From JALYZC01 sp963725645 (GTDB lineage Bacteria > Actinomycetota > Thermoleophilia > Solirubrobacterales > Solirubrobacteraceae): a stretch of 64,000 nucleotides of DNA. Made by a program: the position numbers and the translations under genes. The stretch is from positions 930,001 through 994,000 of the forward strand of contig CAVRZD010000002.1 in assembly GCA_963725645.1 (NCBI GenBank). The letters run 5' to 3'. The notes below the pieces were generated by a model. The model did no database searches. It was not told the DNA's origin and saw nothing but the letters and a program-made list of their open reading frames with translations. This document shows, in pieces, positions 18,350 to 26,653 of the stretch; positions within the stretch are counted from its first letter, which is position 1, and each line of letters starts with the position of its first letter.

Positions 18350-18823
18350 TTGGGCCGCCGCAGCCGCAAGCGCGCATCCTCGTCGCCGTCCGACCGGCGC
18401 TCCGTGGCGAGCGCGCCGCGCCCCGCGCCGCCGCCGACCCGGCGCCGCGCGCGGCGCGAGGAGGCGCCCCCGGCCCCCTGGGGCAGTTTTCCGCTCGTCG
18501 AGCTGTGCGTGCTGCTGGCGCTCGTGCTCGGCGTGCTCGGCTTCGTCGAGGGCGGCCGGCGCGGGTTCGTGCTGCTCGGCTGCGCGATGGTGCTCGGCTC
18601 CCTCGCCGGCCTGGAGGTATCGATCCGCGAGCACTTCGCCGGCTACCGCTCGCACTCCAGCGTGCTGGCCGGGGCGGTCGCCGTCGCGGCGGGGGCCGCG
18701 CTGTGGTTCGCCCATGTCCCGCAGGTGGCGATCCTTCCGATCGCGGTGGCCATCTTCGCCGCCGCCTTCTTCGCGTTCCGCGAGGTCTTCCGGCGCCGTT
18801 CGGGCGGTTACGGCTTTCGGTGA
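18350..18823 (+). CDS. Small membrane protein
   Basis: The 157-aa product (TTG start assumed) has a basic, Pro-rich N-terminus of about 45 residues and then four hydrophobic segments (about 50-64, 68-86, 104-120 and 126-146). It looks like a short polytopic membrane protein with no catalytic motif. Its stop overlaps the start of the VOC gene (GTGA), indicating translational coupling. A start further downstream is possible, as no clear ribosome site was seen. Confidence 0.55.
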   Translation: MGRRSRKRASSSPSDRRSVASAPRPAPPPTRRRARREEAPPAPWGSFPLVELCVLLALVLGVLGFVEGGRRGFVLLGCAMVLGSLAGLEVSIREHFAGYRSHSSVLAGAVAVAAGAALWFAHVPQVAILPIAVAIFAAAFFAFREVFRRRSGGYGFR

Positions 18824-19257
18824 CCGGCGCGCCTGCACCCGAGCCCCCGCGGATGCGCCTGCGCGGGCTGCACCACGTCACGCTGATCAGCCGCGACCTG
18901 GCGCGGACGACGTCGTTCTACCGCGACCTGCTCGGGCTCGCGCTCGTGCAGGAGGGCGTCAGCGACGACGACCCCGACGCCCGCCACTTCTGGTTCGGCG
19001 ATCCGACCGGGGAGCCGAGCACCCTGCTGTCCTTCCTCGAGTATCCGTCGCTGCCGGCCGGCGTCGTCGGCGCCGGCTCGACGCACCACCTCGCCTTCGC
19101 CGTGTCCTCGACGGAGGAGCTCGATGCCTGGCGCGAGTACCTGCGGGCGCACGGGGTCGAGTGCACCGACGTGTTCGACCGCGGTCAGCTGCGATCGATC
19201 TACCTCCGCGACCCCGACGCCCACATCATCGAGATCACGACGCCGGCGGCGGGCTGA
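18820..19257 (+). CDS. VOC (glyoxalase/dioxygenase) family protein
   Basis: The 145-aa protein is a two-module vicinal-oxygen-chelate fold. Module 1 starts with LRGLHHVTLISRDLARTTSFYRDLLGL; module 2 contains STHHLAFAV and ends YLRDPDAHIIEITTP (split here as motif pieces). The likely metal ligands are the His of LHHVT, the His of THHLAF and the Glu of IIEIT. Such proteins act as glyoxalases, ring-cleaving dioxygenases or antibiotic-binding proteins; the reaction cannot be assigned. GTG start overlapping the upstream stop. Confidence 0.78.
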   Translation: MTGAPAPEPPRMRLRGLHHVTLISRDLARTTSFYRDLLGLALVQEGVSDDDPDARHFWFGDPTGEPSTLLSFLEYPSLPAGVVGAGSTHHLAFAVSSTEELDAWREYLRAHGVECTDVFDRGQLRSIYLRDPDAHIIEITTPAAG

Positions 19258-19276
19258 TCGGCGGAGCCGGAAGGGT

Positions 19277-19311
19277 GAGTGCGGTGACGCCGCGTCGGCG
19301 TCCCCGCACTC
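19277..19311. terminator. Bidirectional terminator hairpin
   Basis: GAGTGCGG pairs with CCGCACTC and GACGCCG with CGGCGTC around a CGT loop, a 15-bp stem with one mismatch. It lies in the 65-bp gap between the convergent VOC and IHF-like genes and could stop both transcripts. No T-run is present. Confidence 0.55.
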
Positions 19312-19322
19312 TCCACGGATCG

Positions 19323-19715
19323 TTAGACCCCCGCCCCTGCCAGGCGGGCGAACCCACCCTGGTGGACCAGGACGTCCTCGTACGAGCCGGGTCGGGCCTT
19401 CTTCGCGGTCAGCAACGCGGCCAGCGTGTCGCGCTGGCGCTCCGTCATCGATCCGATCGTCTTGTTCTCCGAGATCGGGATCGACATCAGGAACTTGCGG
19501 CACCGCGTCCGACCCCAACGACGTTGGCTCATCAGCAGGTCGGCGACCGGCATGGTGGTCGCTTCCCATGGACAGGTGACGATGACCTCGGCGGCGCTCG
19601 TCTCGCCGGTGGCGATGTTCCGCTTGAGGTCGGCCCGCGCCAGGCGGACCCGGTTGGCGAGCTCCAGCGCCCTCATGTGCTGAGGGGCTGCGGCGGCGAT
19701 CGTCGCTGTCTCCAT
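19323..19715 (-). CDS. Actinobacterial integration host factor (mIHF)-like protein
   Basis: The 130-aa product shows the actinobacterial IHF pattern: a helix rich in Ala and basic residues (LANRVRLARADLKR), a central segment (AAEVI, then MPVADLLM), a helix-two-turn-helix-like part (WGRTRCRKFLMSIPI) and a C-terminal MTERQRDTLAALL. In mycobacteria and streptomycetes mIHF is an essential nucleoid protein that bends DNA. I chose the ATG at 19715, which has GGAGG five bases upstream, over the ATG at 19739. A 25-residue C-terminal tail is longer than in the usual 105-aa members. Confidence 0.7.
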   Translation of the reverse strand: METATIAAAAPQHMRALELANRVRLARADLKRNIATGETSAAEVIVTCPWEATTMPVADLLMSQRRWGRTRCRKFLMSIPISENKTIGSMTERQRDTLAALLTAKKARPGSYEDVLVHQGGFARLAGAGV

Positions 19716-20031
19716 CTGTCCCTCCACTTGCTCGCTCATCCGTCGCGAGCATCCTCGCTGGGTTTATGGATCACCCGGCGTTTCGCCGCCTCCGTGCGAC
19801 GAGGATCACTCGTGGGACGCCGACGCTTCGCCGCCCGCACGCAGCGCGGCGGCGCCTTGGGACATCACGCTATTCCACTGAGACCCCCCTCGCCCGACGC
19901 GATCTGCCGAGCTGTGTTGCGTCGGTCACGCTACGCCAGGCGAGGTGCCAGGGTCAACGCTCGCGCGACCAAGCCGTGCGCTCAGAGCGGGGTTTTTGTT
20001 CGCGAACCGATTTGTTCCGATCTGGACAAGC
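19716..20031. other. Intergenic region upstream of the IHF-like gene
   Basis: These 316 bases lie between two minus-strand genes and must carry the IHF-like gene's promoter. The T-run at about 20001-20005 is on the plus strand, where no gene ends, so I do not call it a terminator. I could not identify a convincing promoter, operator, repeat or small gene here. Confidence 0.4.
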
Positions 20032-21306
20032 TCAGGGCCGTTCGCTGTCCGGTCCCGGCAGGGGTCCGTGCTCGGCTTCGAAGGCCCGTTTGACCCCGGC
20101 GAAAGCGTCGAGCGCGCGATCGAGCATCGCGGTTTCGTGGGTCGCCATGACGCTGGTGCGCAGCAGCGCGCCACCCGGCGGCACGGCCGGATGGATCGCC
20201 ACGTTCACGTAGACGCCCGCGTCGTAGAGCGCGCGCCACAGCAGCGCCGCCTTCCAATCGTCGCCGACCAGGACCGGCACGATCGGCGTGACCACGGTCT
20301 CGCCATCCGGCAGGGTCGTCGGCTCGACGACGTGGAAGCCGAGCTCCTCGAGGCCGCGATGGAGATAGCGGGCGTTGTCGAGCACGCGCGCGAACAGCGC
20401 CGGGCCCTCGGACGACCGGCAGATCCGGGCCGCGGCCAGCGCGGCCCCCACCGCCGCCGGGACGGCCGACGCGGTGAACAGGAACGGACGCGCCGAGACG
20501 CGCAGGAACTCGATCACGTCGGCGGGGCCGGCGATGAAGCCCCCGCAGGACGCCAGCGACTTCGAGAACGTGCCCATCCGCAGGTCGACCTCCTCCTCGA
20601 CGCCGAGGAGCTCCGCGGTGCCGGCGCCACGCGCGCCCAGCACGCCGACCGCGTGGGCCTCGTCGACCATCAGGCGGGCGCCGAAGCGCCGGCACAGCTC
20701 GACGATCTGCGGGAGCGGCGCGACGTCGCCCTCCATCGAGAACACGCCGTCGACGACGACGAGGACGCCACCCCCGTCGCCGACCGCGCGCTCCAGCGTG
20801 CGCTCGAGCTTGTCGAGGCGGTTGTGGCGGAAGGCGCGGAGCTTGGCGCGGGACAGGATGCAGCCGTCGAGGATCGACGCGTGGTCGCCGGAGTCGGCGA
20901 TCACCGTGTCCCCGGGGGCGAGGATCGTCCCCAGGGCACCGAGGTTCGCCTGGTGGCCGGTGGTGAAGACGATCACGGCCTCGGTCCCCATCCACTCCGC
21001 CAGCTCCTGCTCGAGCTCGAGGTGGAGGTCGATGGTGCCGTTCATGAACCGTGAGCCCGTGAGGCCGGTCCCGTAGCGGTCGAGCGCGTCGCGTGCGCCC
21101 TGCTTGACGCGTTCGTCCCCGGTCAGGCCGAGGTAGTTGTTGGACCCGAGCATCACCCGGTCGGCGCCCTCCATGTCGACGACCGGCCCGGCCGGCCCGC
21201 TCAGCGGCCGCCAGTACGGGACCACGTCGGCCTCGCGTGCGGCGCGGAGGATCTCCGCGCGCTCGTGGTCGCGGGTCTTGGCGAAGACGTCGACGGTGGT
21301 CGGCAT
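20032..21306 (-). CDS. PLP-dependent alpha-oxoamine synthase (AONS/KBL/SPT family)
   Basis: This 424-aa fold-type I enzyme condenses an amino acid with an acyl-CoA. Visible marks are NNYLGL, the GTGLTGSRFMNGT stretch, DGVFSMEGD, DEAHAVGVLG and the PLP lysine in GTFSKSLASCGGF (K249). That last motif is closer to serine palmitoyltransferase (TFSKS, GGF) than to BioF or Kbl. The ATG at 21306 is preferred; upstream ATGs at 21324 and 21375 overlap the divergent GNAT gene. There is no bio gene or threonine dehydrogenase nearby, which weakens those two assignments. Confidence 0.78.
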   Translation of the reverse strand: MPTTVDVFAKTRDHERAEILRAAREADVVPYWRPLSGPAGPVVDMEGADRVMLGSNNYLGLTGDERVKQGARDALDRYGTGLTGSRFMNGTIDLHLELEQELAEWMGTEAVIVFTTGHQANLGALGTILAPGDTVIADSGDHASILDGCILSRAKLRAFRHNRLDKLERTLERAVGDGGGVLVVVDGVFSMEGDVAPLPQIVELCRRFGARLMVDEAHAVGVLGARGAGTAELLGVEEEVDLRMGTFSKSLASCGGFIAGPADVIEFLRVSARPFLFTASAVPAAVGAALAAARICRSSEGPALFARVLDNARYLHRGLEELGFHVVEPTTLPDGETVVTPIVPVLVGDDWKAALLWRALYDAGVYVNVAIHPAVPPGGALLRTSVMATHETAMLDRALDAFAGVKRAFEAEHGPLPGPDSERP

Positions 21307-21322
21307 GTAGGGTGCCGCGGCC

Positions 21323-22471
21323 ATGCCCGTCGAGGTCCGCCCCGTCGCGTCCAGACGCGAGCTCAAGGCGTTCATGAGGCTGCCGTGGCGGCTCTATCGT
21401 AACGAGCCGAACTGGGTGCCCCCGCTCCTGATGGACCTGCGGAAGCGCCTGGACCGCAAGCGCAACCCGTTCTTCGAGCACGCCGAGGCCGAGTACTTCC
21501 TCGCCTGGCGGGACGGTCGGGCGGTGGGCCGGATCACCGCCCAGGTCGATCGCAATTTCAACGAGTTCCAGGGCAACGACTGGGGCCTGTTCGGCTTCTT
21601 CGAGTGCGAGCAGGACCCGGAGGCGGCCCAGGCGCTGATCGACGCTGCGGCGCAGTGGCTGCGCGACCGCGGTCGCGACCGCATGGTCGGTCCGATGGAC
21701 TTCACGACCAACGACGAGTGCGGCCTGCTGATCGAGGGCCACGACCGCACGCCGATCATCTTCACGCCCTGGCAGCACCCCTACTACCAGGGGTTGCTCG
21801 AGGGGACCGGCCTGACCAAGGCGATGGACGCGTTCATGTGGGAGCTCTACGTGAGCGAGCGCGAGCGCGTCCACCCCGCGATCTGGGAGATGGCCGCGAA
21901 GGTCCAGTCCGAGCACGGGATCACCGTCCGGCCGATGCGCAAGCGCGACCTCGAGGCCGAGGTGGGGCGGTTCCTCGAGGTCTACAACGCCGCCTGGGAG
22001 CGCAACTGGGGCTTCGTGCCGCTGACCGAGGAGGAGGTACGGCACTACGCCAAGGACCTCAAGCCGGTGCTCGACGAGAACTGGGCGATGATCGCCGAGG
22101 CGCGCGACGGGACCGTCGTGGGCGCGGCGCTGACGCTGCCCGACTTCAACCAGGTGCTCGCCCACCTCAACGGCCGCCTGCTGCCCTTCGGCTGGCTCAA
22201 GGCCCTGTACTGGCGCAGGAAGGTGGACCGCGTGAGGGTCTTTGCCCTCGGGGTCAAGCGCGAGTACCAGCACACCGGAGTGGCGGCGCGAATGTACGAG
22301 CTGCACTTCGACTCGGCCGAGCGCACGCCGCAGAAGGGCGGCGAGACGGGTTGGATCCTCGAGACGAACACGGCGATGAACCGGGCGATGGAGGGGATGG
22401 GCGGCGAGATCACCCGGCGCTACCGCTTCTACGAGAAGTCGCTGGCGCCGGATGTAGACTCCGGCCCGTGA
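21323..22471 (+). CDS. GNAT-like acyltransferase (YghO type)
   Basis: The 382-aa protein has a long GNAT-like architecture: an N-terminal half (RLPWRLYRNEPNWVPPL, GRITAQVD, GPMDFTTNDECGLLIEG) and a C-terminal acyl-CoA-binding half (LGVKREYQHTGVAARMYE, LETNTAMNRAMEGMG). I place it near the E. coli YghO family of unknown substrate. It is divergent from the PLP synthase with only 16 bp between starts, which suggests joint regulation, perhaps in making an acylated long-chain base. That role is inference. Confidence 0.7.
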   Translation: MPVEVRPVASRRELKAFMRLPWRLYRNEPNWVPPLLMDLRKRLDRKRNPFFEHAEAEYFLAWRDGRAVGRITAQVDRNFNEFQGNDWGLFGFFECEQDPEAAQALIDAAAQWLRDRGRDRMVGPMDFTTNDECGLLIEGHDRTPIIFTPWQHPYYQGLLEGTGLTKAMDAFMWELYVSERERVHPAIWEMAAKVQSEHGITVRPMRKRDLEAEVGRFLEVYNAAWERNWGFVPLTEEEVRHYAKDLKPVLDENWAMIAEARDGTVVGAALTLPDFNQVLAHLNGRLLPFGWLKALYWRRKVDRVRVFALGVKREYQHTGVAARMYELHFDSAERTPQKGGETGWILETNTAMNRAMEGMGGEITRRYRFYEKSLAPDVDSGP

Positions 22472-22776
22472 GCGAGGAGATCGCGGCCGGCAGCGAGACC
22501 GTCGAGGGCGACGCCCTGCCGGTCGTCGCCGACGTCCGGGTCATCGAGCCGGAGCGGCCAGCGGGCGCGCTGGCGCCCGCCGCCCAGGCCGCGGCCGTCG
22601 CCGGCGCGAGCTTCGTCGCCGGCGTGGCCACGGTGGCGGCAATCAAGCACGCCCGGAACCGCCCGGCGGTCTCGAAGCGCAAGCGCCGGCGCGCCGCCAA
22701 GCGCGGCGCGCAGCTGGTCGAGGTCGTCTCGACGCGCTCCTTCCTGGTCGACGTCCACCTCCTGAACCGCGAGTAG
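22468..22776 (+). CDS. Small hypothetical protein, Ala-rich with basic segment
   Basis: The 102-aa product starts at a GTG overlapping the GNAT stop (GTGA). A hydrophobic Ala-rich stretch (about residues 33-57) could be one membrane helix or amphipathic helix. A very basic cluster follows (KRKRRRAAKR) and then a short hydrophobic end. No family is recognised. Coupling at both ends (its stop overlaps the next GTG by one base) supports it as a real gene. Confidence 0.5.
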   Translation: MSEEIAAGSETVEGDALPVVADVRVIEPERPAGALAPAAQAAAVAGASFVAGVATVAAIKHARNRPAVSKRKRRRAAKRGAQLVEVVSTRSFLVDVHLLNRE

Positions 22777-23724
22777 TGGCGCCCGGGATCCAGGTGGTCA
22801 GCGAGGTTCGGCCTCGCTGGCCCTTCCGTCTGCCCGGGTACGGCGGGCGCGACGGGATCCTGCGGGCGGGCGGCGGCTCGCTGACGCGGCTCCTGCACGT
22901 GGACGACGAGCCGGCCGTGGTGCGCGTGCGCCAGCCGGCGCGGGAGCGGGTCGTGTTCGCGGCCTCGGCCGCGGATCGCGCCACCGCCGAGGAGGCCGTC
23001 GCCCGGATGCGCTTCGCGCTCGCGGTCGACGACGACCTGCGGCCCTTCTACGAGCGCTTCCGCTTCGACCCGCTGCTCGGGCGCGCCCTGCGGGCGCGGC
23101 CCCAGCCTCCGCGTCCGCCGCCGCCCCGAGCCGTTCGAGGCGCTGGCGTGGGCGATCTCCGAGCAGCTCATCGAGTCCGAGCGCGCGGCGGCGATCCAGC
23201 GCCGCATCGTCCGGCGCTGGGGCCGGCGCTGCGAGCGCACCGGCCTGCGCGACGCGCCCACCCCGGCGCGGCTGGCGGGCGAGGCGCCCGCGGAGCTCGA
23301 ATCGCTCGACCTGGCCGCGGGCCGCGCCCTGACGCTGCGGCGCGCCGCCGGCGAGATCGCCAGCGGCCGCATCGACCTGCACGCGCCCGACCACGAGCGC
23401 GGCTGGCGGCGCCTGCGGGCCATCCCCGGCGTCGGCGCCTGGACGGTGGAGTCGCTCGCGCTGCACGGCCAGGGTCGCTACGACCAGCTTCCGGCCGGCG
23501 ACCTCGCCTACCTCAAGCTCGTCGGCCGCCTGCGCACGGGGAACCCGCGCGCCCGCGCCGAGGAGGCCGAGGTGCGTGAGTTCTTCGCGCCCTACGCGCC
23601 GTGGGCCGGCCTCGTGGGCCACCACCTGCTCGCGGCCCGCCGGATGCTGCCGGCCCGTCTCACAGTCCCTGCCCCGGCAGGAACTCGTTCGTCAGCGCGT
23701 CGGCCGCGTTCGGCGGTCGCGTGA
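22776..23724 (+). CDS. AlkA-type DNA-3-methyladenine glycosylase, broken by a frameshift
   Basis: The N-terminal frame runs to about 23097, then the family match resumes one frame over (GPSLRVRRRPEPFEALAWAI). One extra C in GCGCGGCCCC explains it. The second part has the helix-hairpin-helix motif (LRAIPGVGAWTVESLAL) and the catalytic aspartate in LPAGDLAYLK, both marks of AlkA/HhH-GPD base-excision glycosylases that remove alkylated purines. Repaired length is about 315 aa. The last 20 residues overlap the convergent thiY gene by 65 bp and look unlike the family, so the true end may be earlier. Confidence 0.72.
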
Positions 23725-24664
23725 GCAGCTGGTTGCGCAGCATCCAGTCGCCGTAGGCGGCCCACAGGCGCGGGTCCTGGTAGCCGAACGGCCTGGACGC
23801 GTTCGCGGGGAAGAACGGGGTCGCCTTCACCGACGCGAGCTGGAGCTTGGGCTGGAGGTCGCGGTTGGCCGCGACCAGCGCCTTCACCGCCCGCGCGGGG
23901 TCGCGCCGGGCCGTCTCGTAGCCGGCGGTCACCGCGCGCATGAAACGGCGGATCTGATTGCCCTTCTCGCGCGCCGCCTTGCGGGTGGTGACGAAGACGA
24001 GCTCGTCGTAGGTGGGGACGCCGGCCCGGTCCACGGGGATGATCGTCGGGTGCTTGCGCGCCTGCTGGAGCTGGATGCCCTCGTAGTTCCAGAACCCTCC
24101 GAGCGTGGCGTCGACCTTGCCCGAGAGCATCGCGGGGACGAGGTTGAAGCCGACGTTGGTCTCGTCCACGGCCGCCGGGTCGACCCCGGCGCGGCGCAGG
24201 ATCGTCTTGAGGTAGGCGGACTGGTACGGGATCCCGGCCGTGCCCACGCGCTTGCCCTTGAGCTGCGCGACCGAGGTGATGTGGCGGTCGCCGATCGCGA
24301 TCACGGAGGTGAGCGGCTTCTGGACGATCGCGCCGACCGCGACGACCTGCAGCCCGCGGTCGCGCGCCAGCAGGACCTCGGGCTCGTAGGAGATCGCGAC
24401 GTCGGCCCGGCCGGCCTCCAGCAGCTTCAGCGGGGCGGCGGGATCGGACGGCGCGCGCACGCGGACGTCGAGCCCCTGGCGGCGAAACTCGCCGTCGGCC
24501 TGGGCGGCGTAGATGCCGACGTGATCGGCGTTGGGGAAGAAGTCCAGCACCAGCTCGAGCGGCTGCGGGGTGGGGGCGGCGGTGTCCTCCTTCTTGCTGC
24601 CGCAACCGGCGGCCACGGCGAGCAGGGCGACGAGCGCGAGCGCGGTGGCGAGGATCTTCTTCAC
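23660..24664 (-). CDS. thiY: Thiamine-pyrimidine precursor ABC transporter, binding protein
   Basis: The 334-aa lipoprotein has a signal peptide ending VAAGC (Cys about 20) and an NMT1/THI5-like domain: LELVLDFFPNADHVGIYAAQ, then DVAISYEPEVLLARDRG and GKRVGTAGIPYQSAYL. This family binds hydroxymethylpyrimidine or formylaminopyrimidine, breakdown products of thiamine. Its GTG overlaps the permease stop (GTGA). The TPP riboswitch ahead of the operon strongly supports a role in thiamine salvage. Convergent with the glycosylase gene. Confidence 0.86.
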   Translation of the reverse strand: MKKILATALALVALLAVAAGCGSKKEDTAAPTPQPLELVLDFFPNADHVGIYAAQADGEFRRQGLDVRVRAPSDPAAPLKLLEAGRADVAISYEPEVLLARDRGLQVVAVGAIVQKPLTSVIAIGDRHITSVAQLKGKRVGTAGIPYQSAYLKTILRRAGVDPAAVDETNVGFNLVPAMLSGKVDATLGGFWNYEGIQLQQARKHPTIIPVDRAGVPTYDELVFVTTRKAAREKGNQIRRFMRAVTAGYETARRDPARAVKALVAANRDLQPKLQLASVKATPFFPANASRPFGYQDPRLWAAYGDWMLRNQLLTRPPNAADALTNEFLPGQGL

Positions 24665-25407
24665 GCGGGGTCTCCTTCGGATCGGTGGGCCCACGGCACC
24701 AGCCGCCGCTCGGCGAGCGCGAGCGCGCCGAACAGGACGATGGCGAACGCGGCCAGGACGACGACGGCGGCCCACGAGCGCGCCGTCTCGAACTGGGGGA
24801 TGGACTGGAGGATGAGGTGGCCGAGGCCGTCGCTGGACCCGGCCTGCTCCGCCAGCACGGCACCGATCACCGCGACGGTGACGGCGATCTTGGCGCCGGA
24901 GAGCAGCCCGGGCAGCGCGGCCGGCGCCTCGACGTGGCGGAGCGTCTGGAGCCGCGACGCGTCGAGCGTGCGCATGAGCTTGCGCAGGTCGGGATCGACG
25001 CCGGCGAGCCCGTCGAGCGTCGTCACCACGACCGGGAAGAAGCAGATCAGGCCGACGATCGCCAGCTTCGGCGCCAGGTCGTAGCCCAGCCAGGCCACGA
25101 GCAGCGGCGCCACGATCACGATCGGGATCGTCTGCGACGCGACCAGCAGCGGGTAGGTCGCGCGCTTCAGGGTGCGCGACAAATGGATGGCGACCGCCAG
25201 CGCGACCCCGGCCGCGACCGAGACGGCGATGCCCAGCAGCACCTCGCCGGCCGTGACGGTGAAGTTGTCCCACAGCAGCCCGCGATCGGTCCAGAGCGAG
25301 GCGGCGACGTCGCTGGGCGCGGGGAGCAGGAACTGGTCGATGCCGCCGAGGTCGGCGTAGAGCTCCCAGCCCGCGAGGAGGGCGAGGACGAGCAGCGCGG
25401 CGCCCAT
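24661..25407 (-). CDS. thiX: Thiamine-pyrimidine precursor ABC transporter, permease
   Basis: The 248-aa membrane protein is a BPD-type ABC permease with six predicted helices and the EAA-like loop (LDASRLQTLRHVEAPAALPGLLSGAKIA) that docks on the ATPase. It belongs to the SsuC/TauC/ThiX branch. Its start overlaps the ATPase stop and its stop overlaps the thiY start, so the three genes form a tight operon on the minus strand. Confidence 0.87.
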   Translation of the reverse strand: MGAALLVLALLAGWELYADLGGIDQFLLPAPSDVAASLWTDRGLLWDNFTVTAGEVLLGIAVSVAAGVALAVAIHLSRTLKRATYPLLVASQTIPIVIVAPLLVAWLGYDLAPKLAIVGLICFFPVVVTTLDGLAGVDPDLRKLMRTLDASRLQTLRHVEAPAALPGLLSGAKIAVTVAVIGAVLAEQAGSSDGLGHLILQSIPQFETARSWAAVVVLAAFAIVLFGALALAERRLVPWAHRSEGDPA

Positions 25408-26183
25408 CAGACGGTCCCTCCCTGCAGCGCGCGCATCGCCCGCTCGCGCAGCGTGACGACGGCGCCGTCGGTGCGCGACCGCGGCCGCGGGAGGGGCACC
25501 TCAAGCTCGGCCACGACGCGCCCCGGCCGGGGCGAGAGCACGACGACGCGATCGGCCAGCACCACCGCCTCCTCGACGTCGTGCGTGACGAACAGCACCG
25601 TGCGCGGCTCGCGCAGCAGCGCCCCCGCCAGCCACGCCTGCATCTCGGCCCGCGTGAGCGCGTCGAGGGACGCGAACGGCTCGTCGAGGGCGAGCACCGG
25701 CTTGCCGGCGAGCAGCGTGCGCAGGAACGCCACCCGCTGGCGCATGCCGCCCGACAGCTCCGCCGGCCGCGCCGCCTCGAACCCGGCGAGGCCGAAGGCG
25801 GCGAAGGCGGGTCGTGCGCGCTCGCGCGCCTCGGCCCGCGGGGCGCCGTGGACGCGCAGCGGCAGCGCCGCGTTGTCGAGCGCGCTGGCCCACGGAAGCA
25901 GCAGGTCGCGCTGGGGCATGTACACGGCGGCTCCGGCCTCGACTCGTCCGGCGTCGGGCGCCTGCAGCGCGCACACGAGCTCGAGCAGGGTGGACTTCCC
26001 GCAGCCGCTCGGGCCCACGACGGCGACGATCTCGTTCGCCGCCACACGCAGCGTCAGACCGCGCAACGCGGTGACCGCGCCGCGCCGGGTGCGGTACGTG
26101 CGCTCGACGGCCTCGACCAACACGCCGGCCGGGGCGGCCGCCGCGAGCGGCGGCTGAACGGGGACCTCGGCGGTGGTTGTCAT
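25407..26183 (-). CDS. thiZ: Thiamine-pyrimidine precursor ABC transporter, ATPase
   Basis: This ABC ATPase has Walker A GPSGCGKST, the Q-loop region YMPQRDLLLPW, signature LSGGMRQR and Walker B VLALDEPFASLD. It is the first gene of the thiZXY operon. The start is the ATG at 26183 (258 aa). An ATG at 26201 is in frame but lies inside the conserved 3' part of the TPP riboswitch, and AAGG five bases before 26183 serves as ribosome site. The PQRDLLLPW form of the Q-loop is typical of Tau/Ssu/Thi-type ATPases. Confidence 0.88.
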   Translation of the reverse strand: MTTTAEVPVQPPLAAAAPAGVLVEAVERTYRTRRGAVTALRGLTLRVAANEIVAVVGPSGCGKSTLLELVCALQAPDAGRVEAGAAVYMPQRDLLLPWASALDNAALPLRVHGAPRAEARERARPAFAAFGLAGFEAARPAELSGGMRQRVAFLRTLLAGKPVLALDEPFASLDALTRAEMQAWLAGALLREPRTVLFVTHDVEEAVVLADRVVVLSPRPGRVVAELEVPLPRPRSRTDGAVVTLRERAMRALQGGTV

Positions 26184-26295
26184 CGCTCCCTTCGCGGGCA
26201 TTACCCCACAGGTTCGAAGGGTCAGCGCCGGGCGGGTGCCCCGGAGGCGCTATCTCAGCCGGCTTGCCCGCCAGCCCCCCTGGGTCGTTGCGTCT
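26184..26295 (-). promoter_or_regulatory. TPP (thi-box) riboswitch
   Basis: Read on the minus strand, the leader holds the TPP aptamer signatures in order: GGGGGGC, a P3 stem GCTGGC/GCCGGC, GGCTGAGA (about 26262-26255), an extra hairpin TAGCGCC/GGCGCTG, GACCCTTCGAACCTG (26223-26209), GGGGTAATGCCCGCG and AAGGGAG. The aptamer's 3' end is the thiZ ribosome site, two bases before the ATG, so ligand binding should block translation directly. This matches a thiamine-precursor importer. Confidence 0.88.
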
Positions 26296-26344
26296 GAGAA
26301 CGATCCTAGCGCGGCCCCGTGAGCGACGCCCGGCCGCGCGGCGC

Positions 26345-26653
26345 CTACAGGAGGCTGCCCCCCGGGGGCACGACCCAAAGGCGCTCGGCGAGCCCGGATA
26401 CGGTCTCCGGGCCGAGCTCGGCGACCGTCCGCGCTCCCGCGTCGGACATCTCCCGCACGAGCTCGGACCACGCGCGGGCGACCGACGCCACCTTTGCGGT
26501 GGGGCCCCAGCCAACCGCCGACGCGAGCTCCTCGGCGCGCGCCCGGACGTCCTCGATCGTCAGCTCGCCGAAGGGCTTGTCGCCACCCTCCGCGTACACG
26601 GGCGCCAGCAACACGTCCCGCGAATCCGCACGCCGATCGGCGCCCCCTACCAC
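26345..26653 (-). CDS. Small protein downstream of the orphan hydrogenase subunit
   Basis: The 102-aa product starts at a GTG that overlaps the stop of the upstream gene by seven bases, implying translational coupling. It is acidic and helix-rich (FGELTIEDVRARAEELASAVG) with no cysteines and no membrane segment. I recognise no family. The longer open frame upstream (to 26869) is a shadow of the neighbour. Its place in a minus-strand operon with a hydrogenase small subunit suggests an accessory role. Confidence 0.5.
   Translation of the reverse strand: MVGGADRRADSRDVLLAPVYAEGGDKPFGELTIEDVRARAEELASAVGWGPTAKVASVARAWSELVREMSDAGARTVAELGPETVSGLAERLWVVPPGGSLL

Noticed and set aside
20001..20005. 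T-run as a terminator
   Set aside because: It is on the plus strand, whereas both flanking genes are on the minus strand.
26184..26201. ATG at 26201 as start of thiZ
   Set aside because: It lies in the conserved GGTAATGCC segment of the TPP aptamer; the ATG at 26183 follows the ribosome site.
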